Both the position numbers and the translations under genes were made by a program. From Candidatus Puniceispirillum sp. (GTDB lineage Bacteria; Pseudomonadota; Alphaproteobacteria; Puniceispirillales; Puniceispirillaceae), in contig JAOEVD010000001.1 of the NCBI GenBank assembly GCA_028383305.1, positions 62,001 through 126,000 on the forward strand: a stretch of DNA of 64,000 nucleotides. The letters run 5' to 3'. This document shows positions 19,754 to 28,103 of this stretch, in pieces. Each line of letters begins with the position of its first letter. Within the stretch, counting starts at the first letter, position 1. Below the pieces are notes generated by a model, which was given only the letters and a program-made list of their open reading frames with translations, made no database searches and was not told the origin of the DNA.

Positions 19754-19805
19754 CGCTAAATGAAATGACGCTAAATTGAATTGACGTGAAATTGAGTTAA
19801 ATTGA
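19754..19805 (+). repeat. Three imperfect direct repeats upstream of the response-regulator gene
   Basis: Units CGCTAAATGAAATGA (19754-19768), CGCTAAATTGAATTGA (19769-19784) and CGTGAAATTGAGTTAAATTGA (19785-19805) follow head to tail and end about 47 bp before the response-regulator start. Their AT-rich, TTGA-containing character fits a regulator-binding array such as an autoregulatory OmpR-type site, or a simple local duplication. Confidence 0.5.
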
Positions 19806-19852
19806 CTGGCCTTAAATTCACTTAACCCAGCATTCAATCATAGAGGGGCTTT

Positions 19853-20548
19853 ATGTCAGAGCATCACATCCTTGTCATCGATGATGATGAAAGACTTCGC
19901 ATTCTGCTTCGCCGGTTTCTCGAAGAAAGTGGCTTTCGCGTCACTGATGCTGGCAATGCCAGCGAAGCGCGCAAAATTCTGCAAGGCATTGCCTTTGATC
20001 TTTTGGTTGTCGATATCATGATGCCTGGTGAAACGGGGCTTGAATTTCTGGCTGATATTCGCAAAGACAATGCAGTGCCGGCGCTGTTTCTGACAGCAAT
20101 GTCCGACACAGAAAACCGCATTGAAGGGCTGGAGGCGGGTGCTGATGATTATATGTCAAAGCCATTTGAGCCTCGCGAACTTGTGCTGCGGATCAAACGT
20201 ATTCTCCAGCGCAACCGCAGCAATGACCATTTTGACATGCAAATCAATTTTGGCCCGTTTCTGTTTGATCCCGATACCGGCATATTATCGAAATCAGGCG
20301 ACCGGCTGCATATCACAACGGCCGAGCAACAGCTTTTGACCAGTTTCGGCAAACGCCCCAATCAAATTCTATCGCGTGATGATCTTGGCGCAACGCTTGA
20401 TGGGCGCATGGAAGGCCGGTCAATTGATGTGGCTGTTGCCCGACTTCGCCGCAAGCTAGAGCAAGACCCCCGCCATCCTGTTTACCTGCAAACTGTGCGG
20501 AACCGTGGCTGGATGCTGCGCACCGACAGCGCCGCACCAAAACGTTAG
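19853..20548 (+). CDS. OmpR family response regulator, PetR-like by context
   Basis: Two-domain DNA-binding response regulator of 231 aa. The receiver domain has acidic residues D10-D12, phosphoacceptor D54 (LLVVDIMMPGETG), T81 and K103 (YMSKPFEP). The C-terminal winged helix has ITTAEQQLLTSFGKRPNQILSRDDL and the recognition-wing part RSIDVAVARLRRKLEQDP. The kinase gene follows after 12 bp, so the two are cotranscribed; a MarR gene precedes it. The MarR plus regulator arrangement resembles PetP/PetR, but the target is not shown by sequence. Confidence 0.93.
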   Translation: MSEHHILVIDDDERLRILLRRFLEESGFRVTDAGNASEARKILQGIAFDLLVVDIMMPGETGLEFLADIRKDNAVPALFLTAMSDTENRIEGLEAGADDYMSKPFEPRELVLRIKRILQRNRSNDHFDMQINFGPFLFDPDTGILSKSGDRLHITTAEQQLLTSFGKRPNQILSRDDLGATLDGRMEGRSIDVAVARLRRKLEQDPRHPVYLQTVRNRGWMLRTDSAAPKR

Positions 20549-20560
20549 GCAGGGCTGATC

Positions 20561-21880
20561 ATGCAATTGCGCAAATTTCTTCCCAAAACCCTGTTTGGCC
20601 GCATGCTGTCAATCATTTTGGTGCCGATGATTTTTGTGCAGGTCATTACCGTTTTCATTTTCTATGAACGTCACTGGGATACTGTCACCCGCCATATGGC
20701 GCAAAACCTAGCTGGTGAAATGGCCTTTCTGATTAGTGATATTGGCACAAATCCAGATCCTGAGAGTATCACGGCCATTACCGAAAAAGGCTGGCAATAT
20801 TTTAGCTTTCCGATCGATTTTCAAGCGGGCGCGGTTTTACCCGCCACCTCAATCGCCCCGCCGGAAACCTATGCCGAAACCATGCTTCGGCGTGAGTTGA
20901 GACGGCGGATCAAACTGCCCTGGATTCTTGATATCAGCACTGACCCAAATCTGATTTTCATCGATCTGCAAATGGAAAATGGCGTGTTGCGGATCTATGC
21001 AGGTCGTAAACGAATCTTTAGCTCAACAAGCTGGACCTTTATTGGCTGGACGGTTGGCAGTTCGATCATTTTGTTTGGCATTGCCTTGGTTTTCCTTCGC
21101 GGACAGGTGCGCCCAATCCACCGTTTGGCCACAGCGGCACGCCAGCTTGGCCTTGGACGCGCTGCCCCCGATTACCGGCTTGAAGGGGCGCGTGAGGTTC
21201 GGCTTGCCGGCCGAGCGTTTCAGGCAATGCGCTATCGCATCATGCGGCAATTGAATGAACGCACCGAAATGCTTGCCGGCGTTAGTCATGATTTACGCAC
21301 CCCACTGACCCGCATGCGTCTTCAACTGGCCTTGATGACCGATAATGAAGACACCAAAGCCATCAGCAGCGATATTAGCGAGATGGAAGAAATGATTGAC
21401 GGCTATCTTGCGTTTGCGGCTGGCGAGGGTGATGAGGTGCCGCAAGAGCTGGCAATTGATGACCTTTTGAACCGGCTGGTTACACAAGCGCAAAAAAGTC
21501 ACAAATTTGATATCACCCTATCACCGGTCAAAGATGATATTCCGGCGTTCCCAATGCGGCGCAATGCCATCCAGCGTGCCTTTTCCAACATCATTTCCAA
21601 TGCCATTCGCTATTCAACCCAAACCATTGTGGCAATCCGCATACGCAATGATGAAGTGATCATTACCTTTGATGATAATGGTGCTGGCATTCCGCAAGAA
21701 CGCCGCGCCGATGCAATACGCCCCTTTTTCCGGCTTGAGGAGTCGCGCAACCGACGCACCGGCGGTGCCGGTCTTGGCCTGTCGATTACCAGTGATGTGA
21801 TCCTAAGCCATGGCGGCGAACTAACGCTTGGTGACTCACCGCTTGGCGGACTTCGTGTTGCGATCAAATTACCTGTCTAA
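20561..21880 (+). CDS. EnvZ-like sensor histidine kinase
   Basis: Inner-membrane sensor of 439 aa partnering the upstream regulator. A first membrane segment (about 14-35) and a second (about 160-180) bracket a periplasmic domain of about 120 residues. A HAMP region follows (GQVRPIHRLATAARQLGLG). The dimerisation/phosphoacceptor helix is AGVSHDLRTPLTRMRLQL with H243. The ATPase domain has an N box (FSNIISNAIRYS), FDDNGAGIP and GGAGLGLSI. Its stop overlaps the stop of the convergent tRNA-binding protein gene (CTAA). The signal sensed is unknown. Confidence 0.93.
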   Translation: MQLRKFLPKTLFGRMLSIILVPMIFVQVITVFIFYERHWDTVTRHMAQNLAGEMAFLISDIGTNPDPESITAITEKGWQYFSFPIDFQAGAVLPATSIAPPETYAETMLRRELRRRIKLPWILDISTDPNLIFIDLQMENGVLRIYAGRKRIFSSTSWTFIGWTVGSSIILFGIALVFLRGQVRPIHRLATAARQLGLGRAAPDYRLEGAREVRLAGRAFQAMRYRIMRQLNERTEMLAGVSHDLRTPLTRMRLQLALMTDNEDTKAISSDISEMEEMIDGYLAFAAGEGDEVPQELAIDDLLNRLVTQAQKSHKFDITLSPVKDDIPAFPMRRNAIQRAFSNIISNAIRYSTQTIVAIRIRNDEVIITFDDNGAGIPQERRADAIRPFFRLEESRNRRTGGAGLGLSITSDVILSHGGELTLGDSPLGGLRVAIKLPV

Positions 21881-22215
21881 AACAGTTTTCCACCATCTGG
21901 CACCGGCTGATCTGGCGTGACCAGCACGACCTCGCCTGCGGCATCTGGCACGCCAAGCGTCAAGACTTCTGACATAAATGGCCCAATCTGGCGCGGTGGA
22001 AAATTGACCACTGCCATAACTTTTTTGCCAATCAATTCGTCTAGCTGGTAATGGGTGGTAATTTGCGCTGATGATTTGCGCGTTCCAATCGGCGCGCCAA
22101 AATCAATCTCCAGCTTATAGGCGGGTTTGCGCGCTTCGGGAAAAGGCGCGGCCGTAACAACTGTTCCGCATCTGATATCGAGTTTCAGAAAATCGTCAAA
22201 TGACGCCTCAGTCAT
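21877..22215 (-). CDS. csaA: CsaA-like tRNA-binding protein
   Basis: A 112 aa single-domain OB-fold protein of the CsaA/Trbp111 type, which binds the tRNA elbow and has been proposed to act as a secretion chaperone. Marks are FLKLDIRCGTVVTAAPFPEARKPAYKL, the QITTHY segment and the C-terminal FMSEVLTLGVPDAAGEVVLVTPD. I start it at the ATG (22215) in MTEASFDDF, which overlaps the end of the COQ9-type gene by 8 nt; the frame is open further upstream. It is the last gene of the ubiK-ybjN-proC-coq9-csaA run. Confidence 0.88.
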   Translation of the reverse strand: MTEASFDDFLKLDIRCGTVVTAAPFPEARKPAYKLEIDFGAPIGTRKSSAQITTHYQLDELIGKKVMAVVNFPPRQIGPFMSEVLTLGVPDAAGEVVLVTPDQPVPDGGKLF

Positions 22216-22891
22216 TATCAACACCATACCTCCCCGCTGATGCATCATCATGATGATCTTGATCGGCATGGTCGCCATGCTTGCCGCCAAACAGGCGAAG
22301 GCTGACGCCCCATTCTTCGGCTTTCACCATCCGTTGATCAAGCATTTTCATGGTTGCTGCAAGATCAGGGCTGTCATCTTTCATCCAAACGCGTGCTGTT
22401 GCCAAAAATACCGCAACAACTCCTTTGACCCGCAACATGCCTTTTAACCCATGCGCGGGGTCGCCAGCCATCACCAGAATACGCCAAACCACGGCTTCCA
22501 GCCCATCGAGTAAGCGCAACGCCAATTCAGGGTGATGGCGAGCCGACCGATTCAACTGATCAATCTGCGCACGATATGGGACATAGGTTTCAAACCGGTG
22601 CAGCAAGCCTTCGATGATTTTTTCGCGGATAGACACCTCGCCAGCATCTTCAATATCGTCAAAGCTTTCCATGACTGATTGGTGATCCAGCGCGGCTATC
22701 TTGGCCAAAACCAGCCGTTGCACACTGCCGCCAAGCGCGCCTGCCAACCCATGCTCAATACCTGCCATATCGGCAACCATATCAAGACCAATCTTATCGA
22801 TTTCATGCGTGGCCAAAAGCGTCCATGCCGCATCGGCAAGCGCGGCGCGTTTTTTATCATTTGAGTGCGGCGAGGCAGAATCCTGTAACAT
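22208..22891 (-). CDS. COQ9 family protein (ubiquinone biosynthesis accessory, TetR-like fold)
   Basis: Member of the COQ9 / rpsU-divergently transcribed family, whose eukaryotic representative presents lipid intermediates to COQ7 in ubiquinone synthesis. The N-terminal part resembles a TetR helix-turn-helix (AALADAAWTLLATHEIDKIGLDMVADMAGI), and the C-terminal COQ9 signature is clear (RVWMKDDSPDLAATMKMLDQRMVKAEEW). The tail is rich in His and Asp (GGKHGDHADQDHHDD), which may be incidental. It overlaps the csaA-like gene by 8 nt. UbiK, another ubiquinone-pathway accessory, is encoded four genes upstream on the same strand. Confidence 0.88.
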   Translation of the reverse strand: MLQDSASPHSNDKKRAALADAAWTLLATHEIDKIGLDMVADMAGIEHGLAGALGGSVQRLVLAKIAALDHQSVMESFDDIEDAGEVSIREKIIEGLLHRFETYVPYRAQIDQLNRSARHHPELALRLLDGLEAVVWRILVMAGDPAHGLKGMLRVKGVVAVFLATARVWMKDDSPDLAATMKMLDQRMVKAEEWGVSLRLFGGKHGDHADQDHHDDASAGRYGVDND

Positions 22892-23017
22892 CAGACATCC
22901 TTTTCACAAATTTGTAAAACAGTCTGAACAGATGATGGTACCGTTCAGCAGCTGCGGCGAATATAGCACAGATTCGGCATGAAATCTAAATAGAGGGTAT
23001 TTTGACCGTCTTTTGGC

Positions 23018-23848
23018 CTATTCGCCAAGTTCGATTGACCGCCCTTTTGCCGCGGCAACTGCCTTTATCATCAAGCTTGCCAATCCGTCATCGGCCATCA
23101 GAACCGCCAGTGCCGCCGCCGTTGTACCGCCTTTGCTTGTCACATTTTCGCGCAGAATAGCCGGTGCTGTATCAACCGCCGCCATCAGCGCGCCAGCGCC
23201 GCAAACCGTTGCCTTTGCCAATTCAGTTGCCAAATCATCGGGAAGCCCTGCTTTGATACCTGCCTCGGTCATGGCTTCGACCAGTAAAAACACATAGGCA
23301 GGTCCTGATCCAGACAAAGCGGTAACGCCATCCATCAGGGCTTCATCTTGAACATGCACAACCTGCCCAACAGCCGCCAAAAGCTGGCTTGCCAGATCAC
23401 GCACTTGATTGGGCGCCTGATTGGGCGCATCGGCATAAAGCACGGTAATGCCTTTGCCAATCGCCGCCGGTGTATTCGGCATCGCCCTGATGACAATCGC
23501 CGCATCACCAAGCCGTTGTTTCAACCAATCTGTTGAAATGCCAGCAGCGATCGAAAGATAGGCGCAATCAGCATGTTTCATCACGCCAAGATCAGCAATG
23601 GCGTCATCCATCATTTGTGGTTTAACGGCAAGAACGATCATTGTGCTAACTGGTGCGCCATCGGCAATCGCCGCCGCACAATCAGCATAAAGCCGAACAG
23701 TCTTTTGCCCTTGTAGCCAACCAAGATGGGTTTGATGCGGTTCGATTATGGTAAAATTGGCGTCAAGGTTAGTGTCAGCAAGCCAGCCTTCCAGCATTGC
23801 GCTTCCCATCTTGCCACACCCCAACAGCGTGATCTGCTGCTGCGCCAT
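23018..23848 (-). CDS. proC: Pyrroline-5-carboxylate reductase
   Basis: Reduces pyrroline-5-carboxylate to proline with NAD(P)H. This 276 aa protein has the Rossmann start ITLLGCGKMGSAMLEGWL, the central VIRAMPNTPAAIGKGITVLYAD and the P5CR signature MDGVTALSGSGPAYVFLLVEAM with TSKGGTTAAAL in the C-terminal dimerisation domain. It begins 5 bp after the YbjN-type gene ends and precedes the COQ9-type gene by 126 bp. Confidence 0.96.
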   Translation of the reverse strand: MAQQQITLLGCGKMGSAMLEGWLADTNLDANFTIIEPHQTHLGWLQGQKTVRLYADCAAAIADGAPVSTMIVLAVKPQMMDDAIADLGVMKHADCAYLSIAAGISTDWLKQRLGDAAIVIRAMPNTPAAIGKGITVLYADAPNQAPNQVRDLASQLLAAVGQVVHVQDEALMDGVTALSGSGPAYVFLLVEAMTEAGIKAGLPDDLATELAKATVCGAGALMAAVDTAPAILRENVTSKGGTTAAALAVLMADDGLASLMIKAVAAAKGRSIELGE

Positions 23849-23853
23849 GATAA

Positions 23854-24366
23854 TTAGGCCTCGCCATCGGTGGTAAATAATGCTGCCGCTGCCGCATCAC
23901 TTGCCGACAGCTGGTTACCCGCCACCTGAAAAATTGCTGGAAAACAATGTTCACATTCTCCAAGCATGATATCGACAACATCTTCAATCTGTTCAGGTGT
24001 CGCTCCACCAGCCCCGCGAAGCGGCAAAGTATGCCGCAATTCCAGCTCGCCAGTGCCAATATCGAGTGCCAGATGCCCCATAAATATCTGCTGGTTCAAC
24101 AATGCAGCAAGAAGCGCGATCTCGCCAAGACGGTCAGTTTCACATTGAACATCGATGCGGCAAGTGACCTGCATCGCTTCTTCATTGTTCTGCCATGTAA
24201 CAGCCAATTGGTAATCACACCATTTTCCCGGCACCTCAACAAGAACCGCATTTTCGGCACGCCGTTGCAACAGCCAGTCCTGATTGGTGACGAAACGCGT
24301 GACCAGTTCGATGGGATCGCCAAGAAGGATATCATGCTGATTTTGGCTAGGTGCCATGCGATGCAT
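23854..24366 (-). CDS. YbjN domain protein
   Basis: A 170 aa cytoplasmic protein of the YbjN family, whose fold resembles type III secretion chaperones and whose function in Alphaproteobacteria is unknown. It shows the typical ELVTRFVTNQDWLLQRRAENAVLVEVPGKW start region, the CRIDVQC strand, and ALLNQQIFMGHLALDIGTGELELRHTLPL. The start is either 24366 or an ATG three codons later; neither has a clear ribosome site. The ubiK - ybjN - proC order is conserved in this class. Confidence 0.85.
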   Translation of the reverse strand: MHRMAPSQNQHDILLGDPIELVTRFVTNQDWLLQRRAENAVLVEVPGKWCDYQLAVTWQNNEEAMQVTCRIDVQCETDRLGEIALLAALLNQQIFMGHLALDIGTGELELRHTLPLRGAGGATPEQIEDVVDIMLGECEHCFPAIFQVAGNQLSASDAAAAALFTTDGEA

Positions 24367-24539
24367 TCCGAAAATCTGGGATCGGCTTCATTGCCGATGA
24401 CCAGCTTTAAAATGCCAAATTCGGATCGCGCGTTCAATCTAATTCAATACAATATTTTGTGGCTCAAACAGACATGACCCACATCAAATTGTGTTTTTCC
24501 CGCCTTTTCCGCTGATTCGCGGCAGGTTCAAACCGTTGA

Positions 24540-24848
24540 TTATTTTCCGGTCTTTTTTGCCGCTGACTTGGCTTTTGCCGCTGGTTTGGCAGCCGCAGCA
24601 GCCTTGCCCGCCGACTCGGCCGATGATGCCATTGTCGATTCGAGAAATGCCAACCGCGCCGCAAGCGCTTCATGGCGGGTACGAAGCGCGTCAAATTCTT
24701 CGCGCGTCACAAGACCGCGGGCATTCAAGCTTCGTTCCATACGCTGGCGAATCAGATTATCCACTTCTTCGCGCATCCCGCCAAAGGCTGACGCCGCACC
24801 ATTTGCCATTTGCGCAATATCGGCCATGAAATTTGAACGCGGTGCCAT
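24540..24848 (-). CDS. ubiK: UbiK-type accessory factor (BMFP family)
   Basis: Small membrane-associated coiled-coil protein (102 aa) that in enterobacteria helps the UbiJ-organised ubiquinone biosynthesis complex. The conserved core is MADIAQMANGAASAFGGMREEVDNLIRQRMER followed by VTREEFDALRTRHEALAARLAFLE, ending in an Ala/Lys-rich low-complexity tail (residues about 83-102), common in alphaproteobacterial members. It is divergent from lgt, 204 bp away, and heads the run towards ybjN and proC; the 173 bp gap after it shows no convincing terminator. Confidence 0.87.
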   Translation of the reverse strand: MAPRSNFMADIAQMANGAASAFGGMREEVDNLIRQRMERSLNARGLVTREEFDALRTRHEALAARLAFLESTMASSAESAGKAAAAAKPAAKAKSAAKKTGK

Positions 24849-25052
24849 GATATCTCTCCTACTCGGTTTTCACCGTCCGGTTTAAGTAACCAGTGATTGT
24901 TACGATCTTTTCGCGTGACTGATGTTTCTTATCATAGATAATGCCGCTAGAGTAAGGTTGCAATCGCTGTTGATGGCGACAAATCGTGTCGCCGATGCAT
25001 GTTTTGATGACAAATGCCATTGCGGCGCTGCCAAAAGACCGAAAGACACGAT

Positions 25053-25910
25053 ATGACAATCCAGCCGAAACCCGTTGAATTTCTCCATAGCGCCATCACG
25101 CTTCCTGAGTTCAATGTCTTTGCCATTGATTTTGGCGGGTTTGGCATTCGTTGGTATGCGCTTGCCTATATCGCTGGGTTGCTTATCGGCATTTATATTC
25201 TGCGCCGTGAAACGCGGTCACCTCATGCGGTGATGACAGCCGAGCAGACGGATTGGCTGCTTAATTATCTATTGGTCGGCATCATTCTTGGTGGGCGGCT
25301 TGGTTATGTGTTTTTCTATAATACTGCCTATTATTTGGAAAATCCACTTTCGATCCTGCATGTCTGGCAGGGTGGCATGTCCTTTCACGGCGCGTTGATC
25401 GGCGTTGGGCTTGCACTTTTCACGATGGCAAAGCGGCATAATATTGCGTTGCTGGCCTTAAGCGACAGGGTGGCGATGGTCACACCGATTGGCCTGTTTT
25501 TGGGGCGCTTGTCCAATTTTATCAATGGCGAGCTTTATGGCCGCGTTACCGATGTGCCTTGGGCGATGATCTTTCCGCATAGTGATGGCCTGCCGCGTCA
25601 CCCAAGCCAGCTTTACGAGGCTGGACTTGAAGGGGTTCTGCTTGGGCTTGCCATGTATCTATGCTGGCGGCGGGGCTGGCTAAAGGCAACCGGACGGCTG
25701 ACCGGCCTGTTCCTATTTGGCTATGGTCTGGCGCGGTTTCTCGTCGAGTTGGTGCGCCAACCTGACGCACATATCGGTCTTCTTGCGGGCGGGCTTAGCA
25801 TGGGGCAAATATTGTCATTGCCGATGATGCTTTTGGGATTATATCTGCTTCGTTATGCCTTGCGGCCAAGCCATGATGAAAGCCATGATCAAAGGCGTGA
25901 TTATGAATGA
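25053..25910 (+). CDS. lgt: Prolipoprotein diacylglyceryl transferase
   Basis: Inner-membrane enzyme that transfers diacylglycerol from phosphatidylglycerol to the lipobox cysteine of prolipoproteins. The 285 aa protein has about seven hydrophobic segments, FGIRWYALAYIAGLL, the HVWQGGMSFHGAL motif with the catalytic-region histidine, and the Lgt signature GRLSNFINGELYGR. I take the ATG at 25053 (MTIQPKPVEF) rather than the upstream frame opening because the family begins just before the first membrane segment. It overlaps the MidA-like gene by 8 nt. Confidence 0.95.
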   Translation: MTIQPKPVEFLHSAITLPEFNVFAIDFGGFGIRWYALAYIAGLLIGIYILRRETRSPHAVMTAEQTDWLLNYLLVGIILGGRLGYVFFYNTAYYLENPLSILHVWQGGMSFHGALIGVGLALFTMAKRHNIALLALSDRVAMVTPIGLFLGRLSNFINGELYGRVTDVPWAMIFPHSDGLPRHPSQLYEAGLEGVLLGLAMYLCWRRGWLKATGRLTGLFLFGYGLARFLVELVRQPDAHIGLLAGGLSMGQILSLPMMLLGLYLLRYALRPSHDESHDQRRDYE

Positions 25911-27057
25911 ACCGCATCCTTCGCAAACCGCAAAAGACACTGCCCTATTTGAAGCAATCGCCAACCAGATTGAACAAGACGGGCCACTATCTCTCGCGAA
26001 TTATATCGGCCTTGCGCTTTTTGATGCAGATCACGGCTATTATCACAAAAAAGACCCGTTTGGGGCAGACGGCGACTTTACCACTGCACCTGAAATTTCC
26101 GGCCTGTTTGGCGAGATGTGCGGGCTTTATCTAGCGCATATGGCCGACCTGTCAGGCCATGGCCAACCGGTCATTCTAGAGCTTGGGCCGGGTCGCGGCA
26201 GTCTGATGGCCGATATGCGGCATGTCTGGTCGCAAATCATGCCGCAACTGGCCAAAGCCCCGGTGCATCTTGTCGAAACCAGCCCCGCACTTCGCCAGCG
26301 GCAAAAAGACCGGTTAGCGCCAGCCGATCTTTATTGGCATAAAGATCTTGACGATTTACCAGCCACACCAATTTTTGGCATTGCCAATGAATTTTTCGAT
26401 GCCTTGCCAATTGATCAAGCGATTTGGCGCGACGGTCAAAATGGTACCGCCGGTTCATGGCGGCACCGGCTTGTCGGGCTTATCGATGGGCGGCTTGGCT
26501 TTGTTGATGGCGCACCGCTTAGCAAAGCCGAAATCGACATTTGGCATTTGGCGTCACGACCCACACCAGCCGATGGCAACATTGCCGAATATTGCGCGGT
26601 GGCGGATGCCTATGCGGCCAAGTTGGCAACACATATTGCATCTTATGGCGGGGCTTGTTTAGTTATCGATTATGGACGTGATGGGCCAAGTGGCGACAGC
26701 CTGCAAGCCGTTGCCAATCAACAGCCCGTTGACGTGTTTCACCAGCCAGGAGATGCCGATTTGTCGCATTGGGTTGATTTCGTTGCTTTGCGTCGAACCG
26801 CAACAAATTGCGGCGCTCGCCTTGTGGGGCCCGTAACACAAGGTGATTTTCTGCAAGCCATCGGCATTGCCCAACGAACCGAAGCAGTCGCAAAACTTGC
26901 CGGTGCCGAAACAAGGCGCGGCCTTTATGCCGCGGTTGACCGGCTTGTCAGCAGCCAGCACATGGGATCGGCTTTCAAAGTTGCCATGATACTTCCATCT
27001 GGAACCGGCCTGCCCCCCGGCTTTGCAGCTGCCGATGATCAAGGATCAACAGCATGA
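25903..27057 (+). CDS. MidA/NDUFAF7-type SAM-dependent protein arginine methyltransferase
   Basis: Member of the family whose mitochondrial form (NDUFAF7/MidA) dimethylates an arginine of the complex I 49-kDa subunit during assembly. The 384 aa protein shows YIGLALFDADHGYYHKKDPFG, FTTAPEISGLFGEM, the SAM site VILELGPGRGSLMADMRHVW, ANEFFDALPIDQ and ACLVIDYGRDG. The start is the ATG at 25903, overlapping the lgt stop; its own stop overlaps pgeF (ATGA). The lgt - midA - pgeF order is conserved in Alphaproteobacteria and suggests translational coupling. Confidence 0.92.
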   Translation: MNEPHPSQTAKDTALFEAIANQIEQDGPLSLANYIGLALFDADHGYYHKKDPFGADGDFTTAPEISGLFGEMCGLYLAHMADLSGHGQPVILELGPGRGSLMADMRHVWSQIMPQLAKAPVHLVETSPALRQRQKDRLAPADLYWHKDLDDLPATPIFGIANEFFDALPIDQAIWRDGQNGTAGSWRHRLVGLIDGRLGFVDGAPLSKAEIDIWHLASRPTPADGNIAEYCAVADAYAAKLATHIASYGGACLVIDYGRDGPSGDSLQAVANQQPVDVFHQPGDADLSHWVDFVALRRTATNCGARLVGPVTQGDFLQAIGIAQRTEAVAKLAGAETRRGLYAAVDRLVSSQHMGSAFKVAMILPSGTGLPPGFAAADDQGSTA

Positions 27058-27905
27058 TCGCCACGGTGCCAGTCAATCTTGAAGGTGGACCCCAATGTTA
27101 TCAGCATGCTGGCTGGCAGGATGACGCGGCGCGGAGATGGCACATAAGGCATGGGTTTTTCACCGCCACTGGCGGGGTAAGCACCGGTCTTTATCAAAGT
27201 CTGAATTGCGGTTTTGGATCGAATGATGACCCGGCATTGATTGCCGAGAACCGGCGACGCGTTGCCAACAGCCTTGGGTTTCAACCTGACCAGATGTTTG
27301 GCCTTCGCCAAACGCACTCGGCACGCGTTGTGACGATTGACTCGGCCAGCGACGCCAGCATTGATGCTCGCGCCGACGCTGATGCGCTGATCACACACAA
27401 ATGCGGCTATGCACTTGCAATCCTGACCGCCGATTGCGTTCCGGTGCTGTTTGCCGCACCGGAAATGGGGGTGATCGGTGCAGCGCATGCCGGATGGCGC
27501 GGCGCGGTTGATGGTGTATTGGAAGCAACGATTGCCATGATGGCCAAACAAGGGATTGCGCCCGATCAAATCGAAGCCGTCATTGGCCCCGCCATTCAAC
27601 AGGCCAATTATCAGGTTGGTGATGATCTTCGCTATGCCGTTCTTGCAGCGCATGATGATGCTGAGGTTTTTTTTGACCCCGATCAGAATATGGATGGGAA
27701 ATACCGGTTTGATCTTCCCGGATTTGTCCAATCCCGCCTTCGCCAGGCCGGGATGGGCAAAGTGACCGATCTTGGCATTGATACTTATGGCGAATCATCT
27801 GGCCTGTTTTCGCACCGTCACGCAACGCATGCCGCTTTGCCTGATTCAGGCCGCCAAATTTCAGTGATCGGCCTTGTGCAAAACCCAATCCCAAAAATGA
27901 CCTAA
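27054..27905 (+). CDS. pgeF: Peptidoglycan editing factor PgeF / multicopper laccase-domain (YfiH) protein
   Basis: A 283 aa YfiH-family protein. Members act as copper-dependent polyphenol oxidases in vitro and, in E. coli, remove L-Ser misincorporated in peptidoglycan precursors; purine nucleoside activity is also reported. Family motifs are HGFFTATGGVSTGLYQSLNCG, the metal-site sequences LRQTHSARV, LTADCVPVLF and GAAHAGWRGAVDG, and AVIGPAIQQANYQV. The start overlaps the MidA stop by 4 nt. It is the last gene of the lgt cluster. Confidence 0.93.
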   Translation: MIATVPVNLEGGPQCYQHAGWQDDAARRWHIRHGFFTATGGVSTGLYQSLNCGFGSNDDPALIAENRRRVANSLGFQPDQMFGLRQTHSARVVTIDSASDASIDARADADALITHKCGYALAILTADCVPVLFAAPEMGVIGAAHAGWRGAVDGVLEATIAMMAKQGIAPDQIEAVIGPAIQQANYQVGDDLRYAVLAAHDDAEVFFDPDQNMDGKYRFDLPGFVQSRLRQAGMGKVTDLGIDTYGESSGLFSHRHATHAALPDSGRQISVIGLVQNPIPKMT

Positions 27906-27919
27906 AAGAGACAATAACC

Positions 27920-27988
27920 ATGCCGCATCTCTATATTTTCCTCGGATTGATGTTTCTTGCATTGATGGCATCTTGCTTTATTGCCTAG
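27920..27988 (+). CDS. Possible 22-residue hydrophobic small protein
   Basis: An ATG-started 22-codon frame follows pgeF by 14 bp and would encode one membrane-spanning segment (MPHLYIFLGLMFLALMASCFIA). GAGACAATAACC upstream offers at most a weak ribosome site. It could be a real membrane miniprotein or a chance frame in the gap before prs; no family is recognised. Confidence 0.3.
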   Translation: MPHLYIFLGLMFLALMASCFIA

Positions 27989-28029
27989 GCATGGTGCGAC
28001 AGTTTTTAACAAAATTCTGGCATATCTTC

Positions 28030-28062
28030 TTGCCCCGTCCGACCGTGATTGCTATAGCAATC
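28030..28062 (+). promoter_or_regulatory. prs promoter with a 16-bp palindrome over the -10
   Basis: TTGCCC (28030-28035), a 17-bp spacer and TATAGC (28053-28058) form a plausible sigma-70 promoter ahead of prs. The perfect palindrome GATTGCTATAGCAATC (28047-28062) covers the -10, as expected for a repressor operator. The right half recurs inside the start of prs (ATAGCAATCG near 28123-28132). No known alphaproteobacterial operator was matched. Confidence 0.45.
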
Positions 28063-28103
28063 GTCCAAGACAAAGCGGGTCGTCCTACACAGGTTTTTGA
28101 CGC

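Noticed and set aside
19754-19805. Short direct repeats as a CRISPR seed
   Set aside because: Units abut without spacers and differ from one another; no cas genes are nearby.
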